In this document: positions 8,611 to 16,911 of the stretch, piece by piece
How the letters are laid out: each line of letters opens with the position of its first letter
Position numbering within the stretch: the stretch's first letter is position 1
NCBI GenBank assembly: GCA_041687335.1
Contig: JAWLCE010000024.1
Span: 1-64,000, forward strand
Length of the DNA: 64,000 bases
From: JAJFUE01 sp041687335
GTDB taxonomy: Bacteria > Sumerlaeota > Sumerlaeia > MVZB01
Direction: 5' to 3'
Position numbers and translations under genes: made by a program
Notes under the pieces: model-generated
What the model was told of the DNA's origin: nothing
Seen by the model: only the letters and a program-made list of their open reading frames with translations
Databases searched by the model: none

Positions 8611-9042
8611 TCAATCCTCGCCCCCCGGCGCCGCCTCCGATTCGGTCGTCACCGTCAACTGCGCGTGCTTGACCCCCTTCTGGATCGCCAGCGCGTCGGC
8701 CAGCGACTGAATCCGGCTGACCTGCCCCCGCACCACCAGCACCTCCATGCAGTTGTGGTGGTCCAGGTGCACGTGCAAGGTCGAGATGATCAGCTCCCCG
8801 AAGTCATGCTGGATGTCGGTCAGCTTCTCGTTCAGCTCCCGCTGGTGGTGGTCAAACACCATCGTGATCGTCGCGGCCACCCGCTCGTCGGGCCGCGCCG
8901 CCTTCTCGCGCACCAGGTCCGCCCGCACCAGGTCACGGATCGCCTCCGAGCGATTGGCATATCCGCGCCGCCTGATGCGCTCGTCAAACGCGACAAACAG
9001 GTCGCGCGGCATCGTGATCGTGTAGCGTTCCAGGTCAGACAC
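8611..9042 (-). CDS. nikR: Nickel-responsive transcriptional regulator NikR
   Basis: 143 residues from GTG at 9042, chosen because AAGGAG lies 7 nt upstream; the GTG at 9048 would sit on the SD itself. The N-terminal ribbon-helix-helix (ERYTITMPRDLFVAFDERI, GYANRSEAIRDLVR) binds DNA as a dimer; the C-terminal ACT-like domain forms the tetramer. All four square-planar nickel ligands of E. coli NikR (H76, H87, H89, C95) have counterparts here: H79 (DIQHDF), H90, H92 and C98 (LHVHLDHHNC). It should repress nickel uptake genes when Ni is sufficient, yet no nickel transporter, urease or hydrogenase gene is in view. It follows the secreted protein gene by 21 nt and is convergent with the kinase (6 nt gap). 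Confidence 0.94.
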   Translation of the reverse strand: MSDLERYTITMPRDLFVAFDERIRRRGYANRSEAIRDLVRADLVREKAARPDERVAATITMVFDHHQRELNEKLTDIQHDFGELIISTLHVHLDHHNCMEVLVVRGQVSRIQSLADALAIQKGVKHAQLTVTTESEAAPGGED

Positions 9043-9063
9043 GTGCACACTCCTTCGCGGTGC

Positions 9064-10884
9064 TCATTTTTCAAAGCTCAGCCGATAGCTCAACCTATCG
9101 CGTCCCTGCAGGCGCAGCAGTTCAACCGACTTCCCACCGACACTCACCTCGCCCGACTCAATCCGCGCGTCCACTCCCGCATACTCCACCCGCATCCGGC
9201 CGAGACGCGCCCCCGCCTCATCCGCTTCGAGCTTCTGCCCCCCGCCCGTCAGCAACGGCAACTGCTCGGCGAAGGCCCCGGCATGAACCACCTCCACCCG
9301 AATCGCCGCATCCTCAAACACAATCCGTTTGCGCCCCTCTGCCCCCAGCGGATACTCAACCACCAACTCCCCCTCCGGCAGATCGCGATTGCCCGCCCGC
9401 GGCTCGATAGCCCGTCCATCCACGAAAAACTTCGCGTTCACATTACCGGCTTCATAGACCCCCTCGCCCCCTTCGGCCCGCGTCCCCCAAGCCGCATCGG
9501 CCGACCCCGTCTGCGATTGCAGCACCCCCAGCTGCTCGGGATGCCACAGCAGGCCCAGCCCATAGCGCTGTTGCCGCCGCAGCAGCTTGCCCGCATTGAA
9601 CGCCGCATAATATCCCGGCCGCCGGATGAAGGTATACGAGACCGGGTGGCGCGAATCCACGCGCTGGTGCACGAACCGCTCGCGCGCCAGGCAGGGCAGC
9701 TTCGCCACCGCCGCCCGCCGCTCATCCTCGCTCGGCAGCGAGCGCTCCATCGAGCGCCCCAGAAAATGATACGGCGTGAAGCTGCGCAGCGGCCCCACTC
9801 CCGGCCACTCCCGTTCATAAGCCGCGCGCGCCTCGCGCCGGCGCTGGTCCATCTCCTCGCGACTGACCGCGAACACCCGCGCCGCCTCGACATCGGCCGC
9901 CGGCAGCGAGGTCATCCCATAAAGCGTGGTTGGGACGCGCTGCAGGTATCCGACCCGCATCCGCGTCTCGATCGCCCGGTTGAGCAGGAAACCTTCCCCC
10001 TGCGGCACCGCATTATAGCCCAGCCATTCAAAAAACAGCCGCTGCTGTTCATTGAAAAACTCGGCCAGCTCCCCCTCGCGCGCGAAATGCACCGCCGCCT
10101 CGTGATTGGTTTGCTCGGTGCCCATGTTATACGACCAGTCCGGTCCCTCCGCCTCGTAGAAATAACCTACCGGACTCTGGAAATTTTCGACCGCCGCCAG
10201 CCGCTCCTTCAACAATCGCTCCATCTTCTCATCCGGATGCAGCGCCAGATAGGCCAGCGCACCCGGCCAGACGTTGCTGTATTGATTGGCATACGCCCGC
10301 CCGCGCGCCAGCATGTCCTCGCGCGTCAGCACGGCCATAATCGCCTTGCGGTCCGCCTTAATCACCCGCACGTGCAACTCTGCGTCGATCGGCGGCCCAT
10401 CGTGCAGCAGGTGCAGCATCTCCCCGGCAAACTTGCTCGCGAAAGCCGTCGCCGCCAAGTGCCATTCCGGCGGGGCATATTCCGTGAACCGACCGTCCTC
10501 GTTCTGCATGTTGCACCAGTAGCTCAGCACCGCCTCCAGCCGAGCGCGCAGCGCTGGGTCGCCATAATACGGATTCCAGGGCCGATCAGTGCAGTAAAAC
10601 CAGGCCAGCGAGAGATAATTCTCCATGATGCGTGCATTGGTGGGGGTCAGCCGCTCCGGCGTGCGCCAGACCGGCAGTGTGAACAGCCCCGTCAGCTCCC
10701 CCTCGGCCACGACCGCATTGGCGACCGTATGCAAATGCGCCAGCAGATACGGAAGATCAAGCTCCTCGTCGGCAAAATCGGCCGGCTTGATCCGGCTGAA
10801 ATCGGGGGGCTCCAGTTCCGGCAATGGCGCCGCCGTTGCCATCGTCGCCGCAAACACAAGAGCGGCCAGAATCTTCATGCACAT
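9064..10884 (-). CDS. Secreted toroid-like protein, possible polysaccharide lyase or glycan-degrading enzyme
   Basis: 606 residues from ATG 10884 (GAAAGG upstream); an upstream GTG is in frame but has no SD. MCMKILAALVFAATMATAA is a signal peptide, so it is exported. I do not recognise a named family. The N-terminal 430 residues are helix-rich with aromatic-rich stretches (NYLSLAWFYCTDRPWNPYYGD, VLSYWCNMQNEDGRF, GYFYEAEGPDWSYNMGTEQTNHEAAVHF), as in (alpha/alpha)6 lyases and heparinase-type enzymes. The last 170 residues look beta-rich (RRPGYYAAFNAGKLLRR, then LVVEYPLGAEGRKRIVFED), as in the sandwich domain of such lyases. It precedes nikR on the same strand. Enzyme class and catalytic residues are not assigned. 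Confidence 0.6.
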   Translation of the reverse strand: MCMKILAALVFAATMATAAPLPELEPPDFSRIKPADFADEELDLPYLLAHLHTVANAVVAEGELTGLFTLPVWRTPERLTPTNARIMENYLSLAWFYCTDRPWNPYYGDPALRARLEAVLSYWCNMQNEDGRFTEYAPPEWHLAATAFASKFAGEMLHLLHDGPPIDAELHVRVIKADRKAIMAVLTREDMLARGRAYANQYSNVWPGALAYLALHPDEKMERLLKERLAAVENFQSPVGYFYEAEGPDWSYNMGTEQTNHEAAVHFAREGELAEFFNEQQRLFFEWLGYNAVPQGEGFLLNRAIETRMRVGYLQRVPTTLYGMTSLPAADVEAARVFAVSREEMDQRRREARAAYEREWPGVGPLRSFTPYHFLGRSMERSLPSEDERRAAVAKLPCLARERFVHQRVDSRHPVSYTFIRRPGYYAAFNAGKLLRRQQRYGLGLLWHPEQLGVLQSQTGSADAAWGTRAEGGEGVYEAGNVNAKFFVDGRAIEPRAGNRDLPEGELVVEYPLGAEGRKRIVFEDAAIRVEVVHAGAFAEQLPLLTGGGQKLEADEAGARLGRMRVEYAGVDARIESGEVSVGGKSVELLRLQGRDRLSYRLSFEK

Positions 10885-11018
10885 GTTGAACTGCCTTTCG
10901 CTGACGAGTTTCACATCTCAATCAATCCTCAGCCGGTCCACAAGCTCAAGAATATTGTCTGCTCAAATCATCCGCAACTCTCCCGCGCTGAAGCGCCCCA
11001 TCAATGTTGATGTTGTGG

Positions 11019-11038
11019 GACCGGCGCCCTCGCCGGTC
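11019..11038. repeat. Palindromic repeat unit (8-bp stem, CCCT loop)
   Basis: GACCGGCG CCCT CGCCGGTC: a perfect 8-bp inverted repeat with a 4-nt loop, in the repeat-rich intergenic patch. Its build resembles the palindrome at 60509-60527, and both look like REP-type phrases found between genes in uncultured bacteria (recollection, not searched). Confidence 0.55.
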
Positions 11039-11107
11039 GATCTGCAAAATCCACACATTATCTCCCATCTGCCCCCGCCTTCCTCCGCGCCACTCCGCCC
11101 AATCCGC

Positions 11108-11249
11108 AAATCCGCGTCCCATTCTTCTCCCATCAACCTCCGCGCCTCAGCGCCTCTGCGTCAAAATCTTCCCTCTGATCCGCGTCCATCCGCGAATCCT
11201 ATCAGCGTAAATCCGCGTCCCATTCCTAATCCTCAAATCCGCGTCCCAT
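11108..11249. repeat. Three copies of a 15-mer direct repeat with degenerate filler
   Basis: AAATCCGCGTCCCAT occurs exactly at 11108-11122, 11209-11223 and 11235-11249; the first two continue as TTC. Between them lie related pieces such as GATCCGCGTCCATCCGCGAATC at 11178-11199 and the CGCGCCTCAGCGCCTCTGCG tract. On the minus strand these read as GGACGCGGAT phrases. The copies are imperfectly spaced, so this is not a simple tandem array. Confidence 0.7.
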
Positions 11250-11280
11250 GCCCCTCCCCCATCCCCAAATGCTGCCAACA

Positions 11281-11326
11281 TTTTCGTGTCCATTCGTGTT
11301 CCTCATTTCGTGTAAATTCGTGGCTA
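11281..11326. repeat. Dispersed ATTCGTG-type intergenic repeat, copy 1
   Basis: Contains TTTTCGTGTCCATTCGTG, then TTTCGTGTAAATTCGTGGCT. Shares the 12-mer TTCGTGTCCATT and TCGTGGCT with the copy at 21486-21516, and AATTCGTG with the inverted copy at 20584-20614. Not coding. Confidence 0.65.
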
Positions 11327-11539
11327 TATTTTCTTATATCTCCTGATTTTGGCCCCGTAAGCACCTATAAGCCCTCCCAAGGGAATTCCGTTTTCTCCGC
11401 CCGCCGCCCTACCCGTCCCACCTCCCCCCTCATAACTCCGAAGGCATGGATTCGGAGCCGCTGCCGCATGTACCGATCCTTCAACATTCGGCCACCGCGA
11501 TGACTTGATGAAATGCTACTTCCGCTTTAAGATCGGGCG

Positions 11540-13198
11540 ATGGCGGATCTCCGGCCACCTCCCCCCGCGCAGCGAGCCGCTCCACCCGATCGGGTTCCCC
11601 CACCCTGGCGCGGCCTGCTTAAGGTCGATCTGATTCAGGCGGCGCGCCGCTGGACCTCGGACCAACCGCTCGCCACGGCCGCCCTGACGCTGACGCTGAT
11701 CCTGTCGCTCGCCATCGCATGGTCGGCCCCCTGGATCAACGGCCCGTCCCACTGGCGCTGGTTTTACACTCCCTGGGGCGAATACTGGCTCGGGCTGGGC
11801 CGCGCGCTGCTGCACCTGACCCCCTTCGCCGCCGCGCTCGGAGCGCTCGCCTGGCTGGCCGCCCATCGCCTGCGCGGCGCTTGGCAAACCTTCATTCTGC
11901 TGGGCCTGCTCGTGCTCTGGGGAATCCTTTTCTGCTGGCAGGCGCTCGGCTCCTACTCCGAATTCGGCATCACCCACCTCGGCCGCACGATCCAGTCCCC
12001 CGTCGCCTCGGGTTATCAGACCGTTGCCACCGCCAGCCTCGATGGGGACCTGCCCCCCCCCCGACAACTGCTGCGCGACTACCACCTCCACCAGCACCAG
12101 ATGCCCTTGCACCCTTCCACCCACCCCCCCGGTCAGGTCCTGTTGACCCTTGGCGTCCTCTGGCTGTTCCGCGAGGGGCTACTCCCCGCTGAAGCCATCC
12201 ACACGCTGTTCGGCGGCTTCGGCTTTCTGATCGGTGCAATGCACGATGCTCCGCCATCCGATCGGCTGGCCGCCATGGCCACCGGCAATCTTCTCCTGCT
12301 GGCCGGCCTGCTGGTCGTTTTCCCCCTGTTCGGGCTGGTGCGCGACGGCTGGGGCAAGGGCCCGGCCGCGCGGCGGGCGGCATGGGCCGCCGTGCTCCTC
12401 TGGGTCCACTATCCCGCCCTGCACGTCTTCACCCCGCAATGGGTCCAGCTTCACGCGCTGATCGGGACCAGCGCGATCTGGTTCGCCTCACGAGCCATCC
12501 AAGGTCAAGCCGCGCGGGCGGCGGCCTGGGGCGCCGCGGCCGGCGCAGTCCTGGCCCTCGGCGCCTTCATGAGCTTCACGCAACTGCTCTGGCCGCCGCT
12601 CTTGCTCCTGATGGCGATCTTGACCCGCGCGCGCCGCGCCGGCCACTGGTCCGCCGCAATATCGCCCCTCCCCCGCGCCGGCGATGCCTCGCTCGCCTCC
12701 GCCATTTTCGGTGCTCTGGCAATGGGCGCAGCGCTCTGGCTGGTGGCCGAGTTGGCCCTGGGGGTCGACATGCGTCGCATCTTTCTCGCCGGCTTGGAAT
12801 CCAACAATCAGTTCCGTGCCGGTGCCGGTCGCCCCTATGCCGTCTGGCTGTTCTATAGCCCCTGGGACATGTTGTTCGTGGCCGGACCGGCGCTGGCTCT
12901 GCCAGGGATGATCTTTCTGATACACTCGATACGGCGGGCCTTGCATCGGCCCGAGCAGCTGATGCCAGCCTGGGCGGTTTATCCGCTGGCGGTGGTACTG
13001 GTGACCCTGTCGGGCCTGATGCCCGGCGAGAATGCCCGGCTCTACCTGCCGTTCGCGCCCGGCCTGGCCTGGGCCGCCGGCGGTTGGATCACCCTGCGCG
13101 CCCGCGCGCGTTTCCCGTCCACCCTGACACTCCTCCTCGTCGCCCAGGTGATGTTCTTCTTTGTTTTGCGGCTCAAGATCAAGTTCATGGTTATGTGA
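11540..13198 (+). CDS. Polytopic inner-membrane protein, GT39/GT-C-like, function unknown
   Basis: 552 residues with about ten to eleven hydrophobic segments, starting with LATAALTLTLILSLAIAW after a Pro-rich cytosolic leader. A soluble loop after the third or fourth helix holds HLHQHQMPLHPSTHPPGQVLL; the HPPG motif is typical of uncharacterised GT-C/GT39-like membrane proteins that handle lipid-linked sugars. No aspartate/glutamate pair typical of an active GT39 first loop stands out, so glycosyltransferase activity is only a guess. The stop overlaps the start of gluQ (TGATG), so the two are probably co-translated, though no functional link is obvious. The start ATG has a weak SD. Confidence 0.7.
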   Translation: MADLRPPPPAQRAAPPDRVPPPWRGLLKVDLIQAARRWTSDQPLATAALTLTLILSLAIAWSAPWINGPSHWRWFYTPWGEYWLGLGRALLHLTPFAAALGALAWLAAHRLRGAWQTFILLGLLVLWGILFCWQALGSYSEFGITHLGRTIQSPVASGYQTVATASLDGDLPPPRQLLRDYHLHQHQMPLHPSTHPPGQVLLTLGVLWLFREGLLPAEAIHTLFGGFGFLIGAMHDAPPSDRLAAMATGNLLLLAGLLVVFPLFGLVRDGWGKGPAARRAAWAAVLLWVHYPALHVFTPQWVQLHALIGTSAIWFASRAIQGQAARAAAWGAAAGAVLALGAFMSFTQLLWPPLLLLMAILTRARRAGHWSAAISPLPRAGDASLASAIFGALAMGAALWLVAELALGVDMRRIFLAGLESNNQFRAGAGRPYAVWLFYSPWDMLFVAGPALALPGMIFLIHSIRRALHRPEQLMPAWAVYPLAVVLVTLSGLMPGENARLYLPFAPGLAWAAGGWITLRARARFPSTLTLLLVAQVMFFFVLRLKIKFMVM

Positions 13199-14091
13199 TG
13201 TCAACATCGAGCGCCACCAATCCCCTGCAGCCCATTCGCCGTGATCGACCGGTGGGACGTTACGCCCCCAGCCCCACCGGGGAGCTGCACCTTGGAAACC
13301 TGCGCACGGCCCTGCTGGCATGGCAATCGATCCGTCGCCAAGGCGGCATCTTCATCCTGCGCATCGAGGATATCGACCGCCCGAGGACCGTCCCCGGCGC
13401 CGAGGCCCGCATGATCGAGGATTTGCGTTGGCTGGGGCTGGATTGGGATGAGGGACCTGACATTGGCGGGCCGGCTGCCCCATATCGGCAGTCCGAGCGT
13501 GATGATATTTATTCGGCAGCGTTGAAGCGTCTGACGGCGGCCGGGCTCACCTACCCCTGCATTTGCAGTCGCAAGGAGCTGCGCGGCATCGCCAGCGCAC
13601 CCCACGGGCCGGACGGCCCCGTCTATGCCGGCCGTTGTCGCGGCCGGGACCCGCGCGAGCTGGCAGCGCATCCAGCGGGTGCATCATTGCGCTTCCTCGT
13701 TGAACGCGAGCCGCTGATACAGTTTGTTGACCGGCGGCTGGGGCATCAGCACTACGATCTGATGCAGATGAGCGGAGACTTCATCGTCCGCCGCCGCGAC
13801 GGACAGTGGGCCTACCAGCTTGCCTGCGCCGTCGATGATGGCCTGATGGGCGTCAGCGAGGTCATACGCGGGGGGGATTTACTCGACTCCACCCCGCGCC
13901 AGCTCGCCGTTCTCCGCGCGCTGGAACTGCCGGAACCGGTTTATGAGCACCTTGAACTGGTTGTCGATGAGGCGGGGCAGCGGATGTGCAAGCGTGACGG
14001 CTCCGTCTCGATAGGAGCAATCCGCCAGACCGGCATGACCCCGGCCGCTGCTCGCGAGTTGATCATGAGCCAGCCGGTAAAACATCATTAA
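13198..14091 (+). CDS. gluQ: Glutamyl-Q tRNA(Asp) synthetase
   Basis: 297 residues, the length of GluQ rather than the ~470 of full GluRS: the anticodon-binding half is absent. GRYAPSPTGELHLGNLRTAL carries the HIGH-like motif, RIEDIDRPR follows, and the zinc-site Cys occur in YPCICSRKEL and YAGRCR. The KMSKS motif is degenerate (MCKRDGSVSIG). GluQ glutamylates queuosine at position 34 of tRNA(Asp) without needing the anticodon domain. The start overlaps the preceding stop in TGATG. The C-terminus (MSQPVKHH) is compact and looks complete. Confidence 0.93.
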   Translation: MSTSSATNPLQPIRRDRPVGRYAPSPTGELHLGNLRTALLAWQSIRRQGGIFILRIEDIDRPRTVPGAEARMIEDLRWLGLDWDEGPDIGGPAAPYRQSERDDIYSAALKRLTAAGLTYPCICSRKELRGIASAPHGPDGPVYAGRCRGRDPRELAAHPAGASLRFLVEREPLIQFVDRRLGHQHYDLMQMSGDFIVRRRDGQWAYQLACAVDDGLMGVSEVIRGGDLLDSTPRQLAVLRALELPEPVYEHLELVVDEAGQRMCKRDGSVSIGAIRQTGMTPAAARELIMSQPVKHH

Positions 14092-14107
14092 ATGGGGGTT
14101 TCAGCCT

Positions 14108-16693
14108 TCAAAGCCGCGCCCGGCGCAGCAAAAGCGCGTTGCCAATGACGAACACATCCGACAATGCCATTGCCACCGCAGCCGCAAGAATCGGCACGTG
14201 GCCCGTCGCGGCCACCGGAATCAGCAGTATATTGTAAATGAAGGCCCAGAAAAGGTTTTGCTTGATCTTGCGAAGCATCAGGCGCGACAGGGCAATTGCA
14301 CGCGGCACCCCTTCCAGTTCGCCCGAGACCAGCGTGATCATGCCGGCCTCGATGGCAATCGCGGCGCCTGAACCGATCGCGATCCCCAGATCGGCGGCCG
14401 CCAGCGCCGGAGCATCGTTGATGCCATCCCCCACCATCGCCACAGCGCCGGCCTTGTTGCTCTTCAGCCGCTCGATATGCCGCGCCTTGTCCCCCGGCCT
14501 TACACGAGCCATTACGTGGTCCGGCTCAATGCCAACTTGGCGTGCGACGGCGCGGGCGGCAATCTCATTGTCGCCACTCAGCATCCAGACCTGCACCCCC
14601 TCACGCCGACGCAGCCGTTCGATCGCGTCGCGGCTGCCCGGCTTGATGGTATCGGCCAGCGCCAGCAGGCCCACAGGGCGCGGCGGCACAACATCCTCGG
14701 CCAGCACCACCACCGTGCGCCCTTCGGATTCCAGCTCATGCACGCGCGCCAGTTCCGCCGGCGTCAGGCTCAAACCCTGCTCCTCCATGAAAGCCAACGA
14801 CCCAATCAGCCAGTGGTGGTCATGAATGGTGGCATGCACCCCCAGCCCCGGTGAGGACCTGAACTGCTCAGGCTCGGCCGGCTCAATCCCCCGGGCGCGC
14901 GCCGCCGCCACGATCGCCTCGGCCAGTGGGTGTTCACTCAGTCGCTCGGCCGACGCCGCCAGTTCCAGCACGCGCCGTTCGCCCGCCTGGTCATCCGCCG
15001 AATCCAGTGCCACGACATCAACCAGCTCGGGCCGCCCCTGCGTGATGGTCCCCGTTTTGTCGAGCACCACCACCCCCAGCCGGCCCATCCCCTCCAGCGC
15101 GCGCGGGTTCTTGATCAGGATGCCATTGCGCGCACCCACGCCCGTGCCAACCAGAATCGCCGTGGGCGTTGCCAGCCCCATTGCACACGGACAGGCGATG
15201 ATCATGACCGCGATCGCAGCCAGCAGTGCGCGGGTCCAGTCACCGCCCACCAGCCCCCAGCCCAAAAATGTCAGCAGGGCGAAGGTTGCTACCGTCGGCA
15301 CGAACACGGCTGTCACGCGATCGACCAAGCGTTGGATGCGCGTTTTGCCAGCCTGGGCGTTCTCGACCAGCCGGATAATCTGGGCCAGCGCCGTGGCCTC
15401 GCCCACCTGCGTGGCGCGCACTTTGAGCCAGCCGTTGCGATTGACGGTGGCTCCAAAAACCTCGTCTCCCAGCCCCTTGTCGACTGGCAGCGGCTCGCCC
15501 GTCAACAGGGCCTCATCGACAGTAGAGGCACCTTCTTCAACGACCCCGTCGGCAGGAATTTTTTCGCCCGGGCGCACGATCATCTGGTCGCCCACCTGGA
15601 CTTGTGCCGAGTCAATCTCAATTTCCACGCCACCCCGCACCACTCGCGCGTGCCGCGCCCCCAGATCCAACAAACCCTCCAAGGCCTCACCCGCACGCCC
15701 TCGTGCCCGCGCTTCCATGTATCGCCCTGCCGAAATAATCGTCAGGATGAAGGCGGCCTCATGGTAGTGGGTATGGGCCATGTGGGCCAGCGGACCATGG
15801 TCTCCCAGCATCCCTGATATGATCACCGCCGTGGAATAGACATATGCCGTGCCCGACCCCATGATGACCAGCACGTCCATGTTGGCATTGCCCGAGCGCA
15901 ATGAACGCCAAGCGCTGATCAGGTAGGGCAGCCCCAGATAGCGAAAAATGATCGTTGCCAGGATGAAGGCGATCAGCTCGCGCGCGGGCAGCAATGAAGT
16001 CCACGCCCCCGGCAGCATCTCAATGGCCAGAATCGGCAAACCGACCAGCGCACCCAGCCAGCAGCGGCGCAGCCAGGTGCGAGCGTCGGCCTCCCGACGC
16101 CGGGCCAGCTCGCGCCGGCGCTCCGCGGGATCTCCATGAGTCGGCGCCCCAGGGTATACCACGTCATACAGCTCATAGCCCGAGCCGGCCACCGCGGCCC
16201 GCAAAGGCTCGAGCATCTGGGAGGGCTCCACCCCAACGGCAAGATCCACATGCGCCTTCTCGGTGGCGAAGTTTGCCGTGACGGTTTCAACTTGAGGCAG
16301 CCCCATCAACGATCGCTCGACATGGCCGGCGCAGGTGGCGCATTCCATGCCGGCAATCGACAGCGTCAACCGGACATGACTTGGCGGCTCGGCCACCGCC
16401 GACAGCGGACGCTCCAGCAGCCCGGCATGGGGCTCCAGCGGCCCCGCCATTTCGGGCAAGTCTTCGGGGTCTTCGCCTTCCTCCTCGACCAGTTCACCCC
16501 GATAACCGGCATCGACCACCGCCCGCTCGAGCGCCGCGCCATCCACGCTGCTCTCAAGCTGAACCTCGGCACGCTGGGCCGCCAGGTCCACGCTGGCCCG
16601 GCTCACGCCCGGAACCGCCTCCAGCGCCCGCCGAACCCGTCCGGCGCAATGTTCACAGGTCATGCCTTCGATTTGCAGATGTCGGACCTTCAT
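14108..16693 (-). CDS. copA: Copper-translocating P1B-type ATPase
   Basis: 861 residues, in the inner membrane. Two N-terminal heavy-metal-associated domains with GMTCEHCAGRV (about 10-20) and GMECATCAGHV (about 113-123), then eight membrane helices with the ion-binding CPCAMGL (CPC) in helix 6. P-domain DKTGTIT with the phosphorylated Asp, SEHPLAEAI for nucleotide binding, TGEPLPVDK actuator loop and GDGINDAPAL hinge. The CPC plus GNALLLRR end fits Cu(I) export. It is convergent with gluQ (16 nt gap) and stands alone: no CopZ, CsoR or CueR gene is adjacent, and I found no recognisable copper operator upstream. Confidence 0.96.
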   Translation of the reverse strand: MKVRHLQIEGMTCEHCAGRVRRALEAVPGVSRASVDLAAQRAEVQLESSVDGAALERAVVDAGYRGELVEEEGEDPEDLPEMAGPLEPHAGLLERPLSAVAEPPSHVRLTLSIAGMECATCAGHVERSLMGLPQVETVTANFATEKAHVDLAVGVEPSQMLEPLRAAVAGSGYELYDVVYPGAPTHGDPAERRRELARRREADARTWLRRCWLGALVGLPILAIEMLPGAWTSLLPARELIAFILATIIFRYLGLPYLISAWRSLRSGNANMDVLVIMGSGTAYVYSTAVIISGMLGDHGPLAHMAHTHYHEAAFILTIISAGRYMEARARGRAGEALEGLLDLGARHARVVRGGVEIEIDSAQVQVGDQMIVRPGEKIPADGVVEEGASTVDEALLTGEPLPVDKGLGDEVFGATVNRNGWLKVRATQVGEATALAQIIRLVENAQAGKTRIQRLVDRVTAVFVPTVATFALLTFLGWGLVGGDWTRALLAAIAVMIIACPCAMGLATPTAILVGTGVGARNGILIKNPRALEGMGRLGVVVLDKTGTITQGRPELVDVVALDSADDQAGERRVLELAASAERLSEHPLAEAIVAAARARGIEPAEPEQFRSSPGLGVHATIHDHHWLIGSLAFMEEQGLSLTPAELARVHELESEGRTVVVLAEDVVPPRPVGLLALADTIKPGSRDAIERLRRREGVQVWMLSGDNEIAARAVARQVGIEPDHVMARVRPGDKARHIERLKSNKAGAVAMVGDGINDAPALAAADLGIAIGSGAAIAIEAGMITLVSGELEGVPRAIALSRLMLRKIKQNLFWAFIYNILLIPVAATGHVPILAAAVAMALSDVFVIGNALLLRRARL

Positions 16694-16867
16694 CGGTCGC
16701 CCCCTCGGCCAGATCTTATGGATCTATCCTACACCCGCGACCAAACTGGTGTCGCTATTCATTGGACGCCTATGTGCTGCCGGGCTTGCTCCGGTGAGTT
16801 TGAACCTTTCGCACTTGCGACCCCATCCATCCCCCGAGCATACTGGAGGTGTTCGCTGGCATGGGGC

Positions 16868-16888
16868 GGGGGCTCAGATCGAGCCCCC
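16868..16888. promoter_or_regulatory. Perfect 8-bp hairpin in leader of the EIIA-CBS gene
   Basis: GGGGGCTC AGATC GAGCCCCC, 23 nt before the TTG start of the EIIA-CBS gene. No U-run follows, so it is not a standard terminator on the plus strand; it could be a leader hairpin, or it could protect the 5' end of the transcript. Confidence 0.4.
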
Positions 16889-16911
16889 AAGATCGGATGG
16901 GATGACAACCC

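Larger units (their letters stand above)
10885..11539. other. 655-bp non-coding region with a patchwork of short repeats
   Basis: No ORF here has coding character, and base composition changes (C/T-rich on the plus strand, runs such as CGCGTCCCATTC). It holds three copies of AAATCCGCGTCCCAT, a palindrome at 11019-11038, phrase-like tracts of the CGCGCCTCAGCGCCTCTGCG kind at 11141-11160, an ATTCGTG-type repeat at 11281-11326 and a 7-bp inverted repeat CTCCGAA/TTCGGAG at 11436-11457. It separates two divergently transcribed genes and so should also contain their promoters, which I cannot place. Confidence 0.7.

Noticed and set aside
8605..10920. NikR operator near nikR
   Set aside because: No GTATGA and TCATAC half-sites with correct spacing were found in the local intergenic DNA.
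8665..11010. Plus-strand open frame of 781 codons opposite nikR and the secreted toroid-like gene
   Set aside because: Low-complexity shadow with no domain; NikR and a signal-peptide protein are clear on the other strand.
10885..11539. CRISPR array in the repeat-rich patch
   Set aside because: Repeats are 15 nt, unevenly spaced (101 and 26 nt) and share degenerate filler; no cas genes are nearby.
16694..16911. CueR/CsoR copper operator upstream of copA
   Set aside because: No dyad of either type was found; only the EIIA-CBS leader hairpin is clear.
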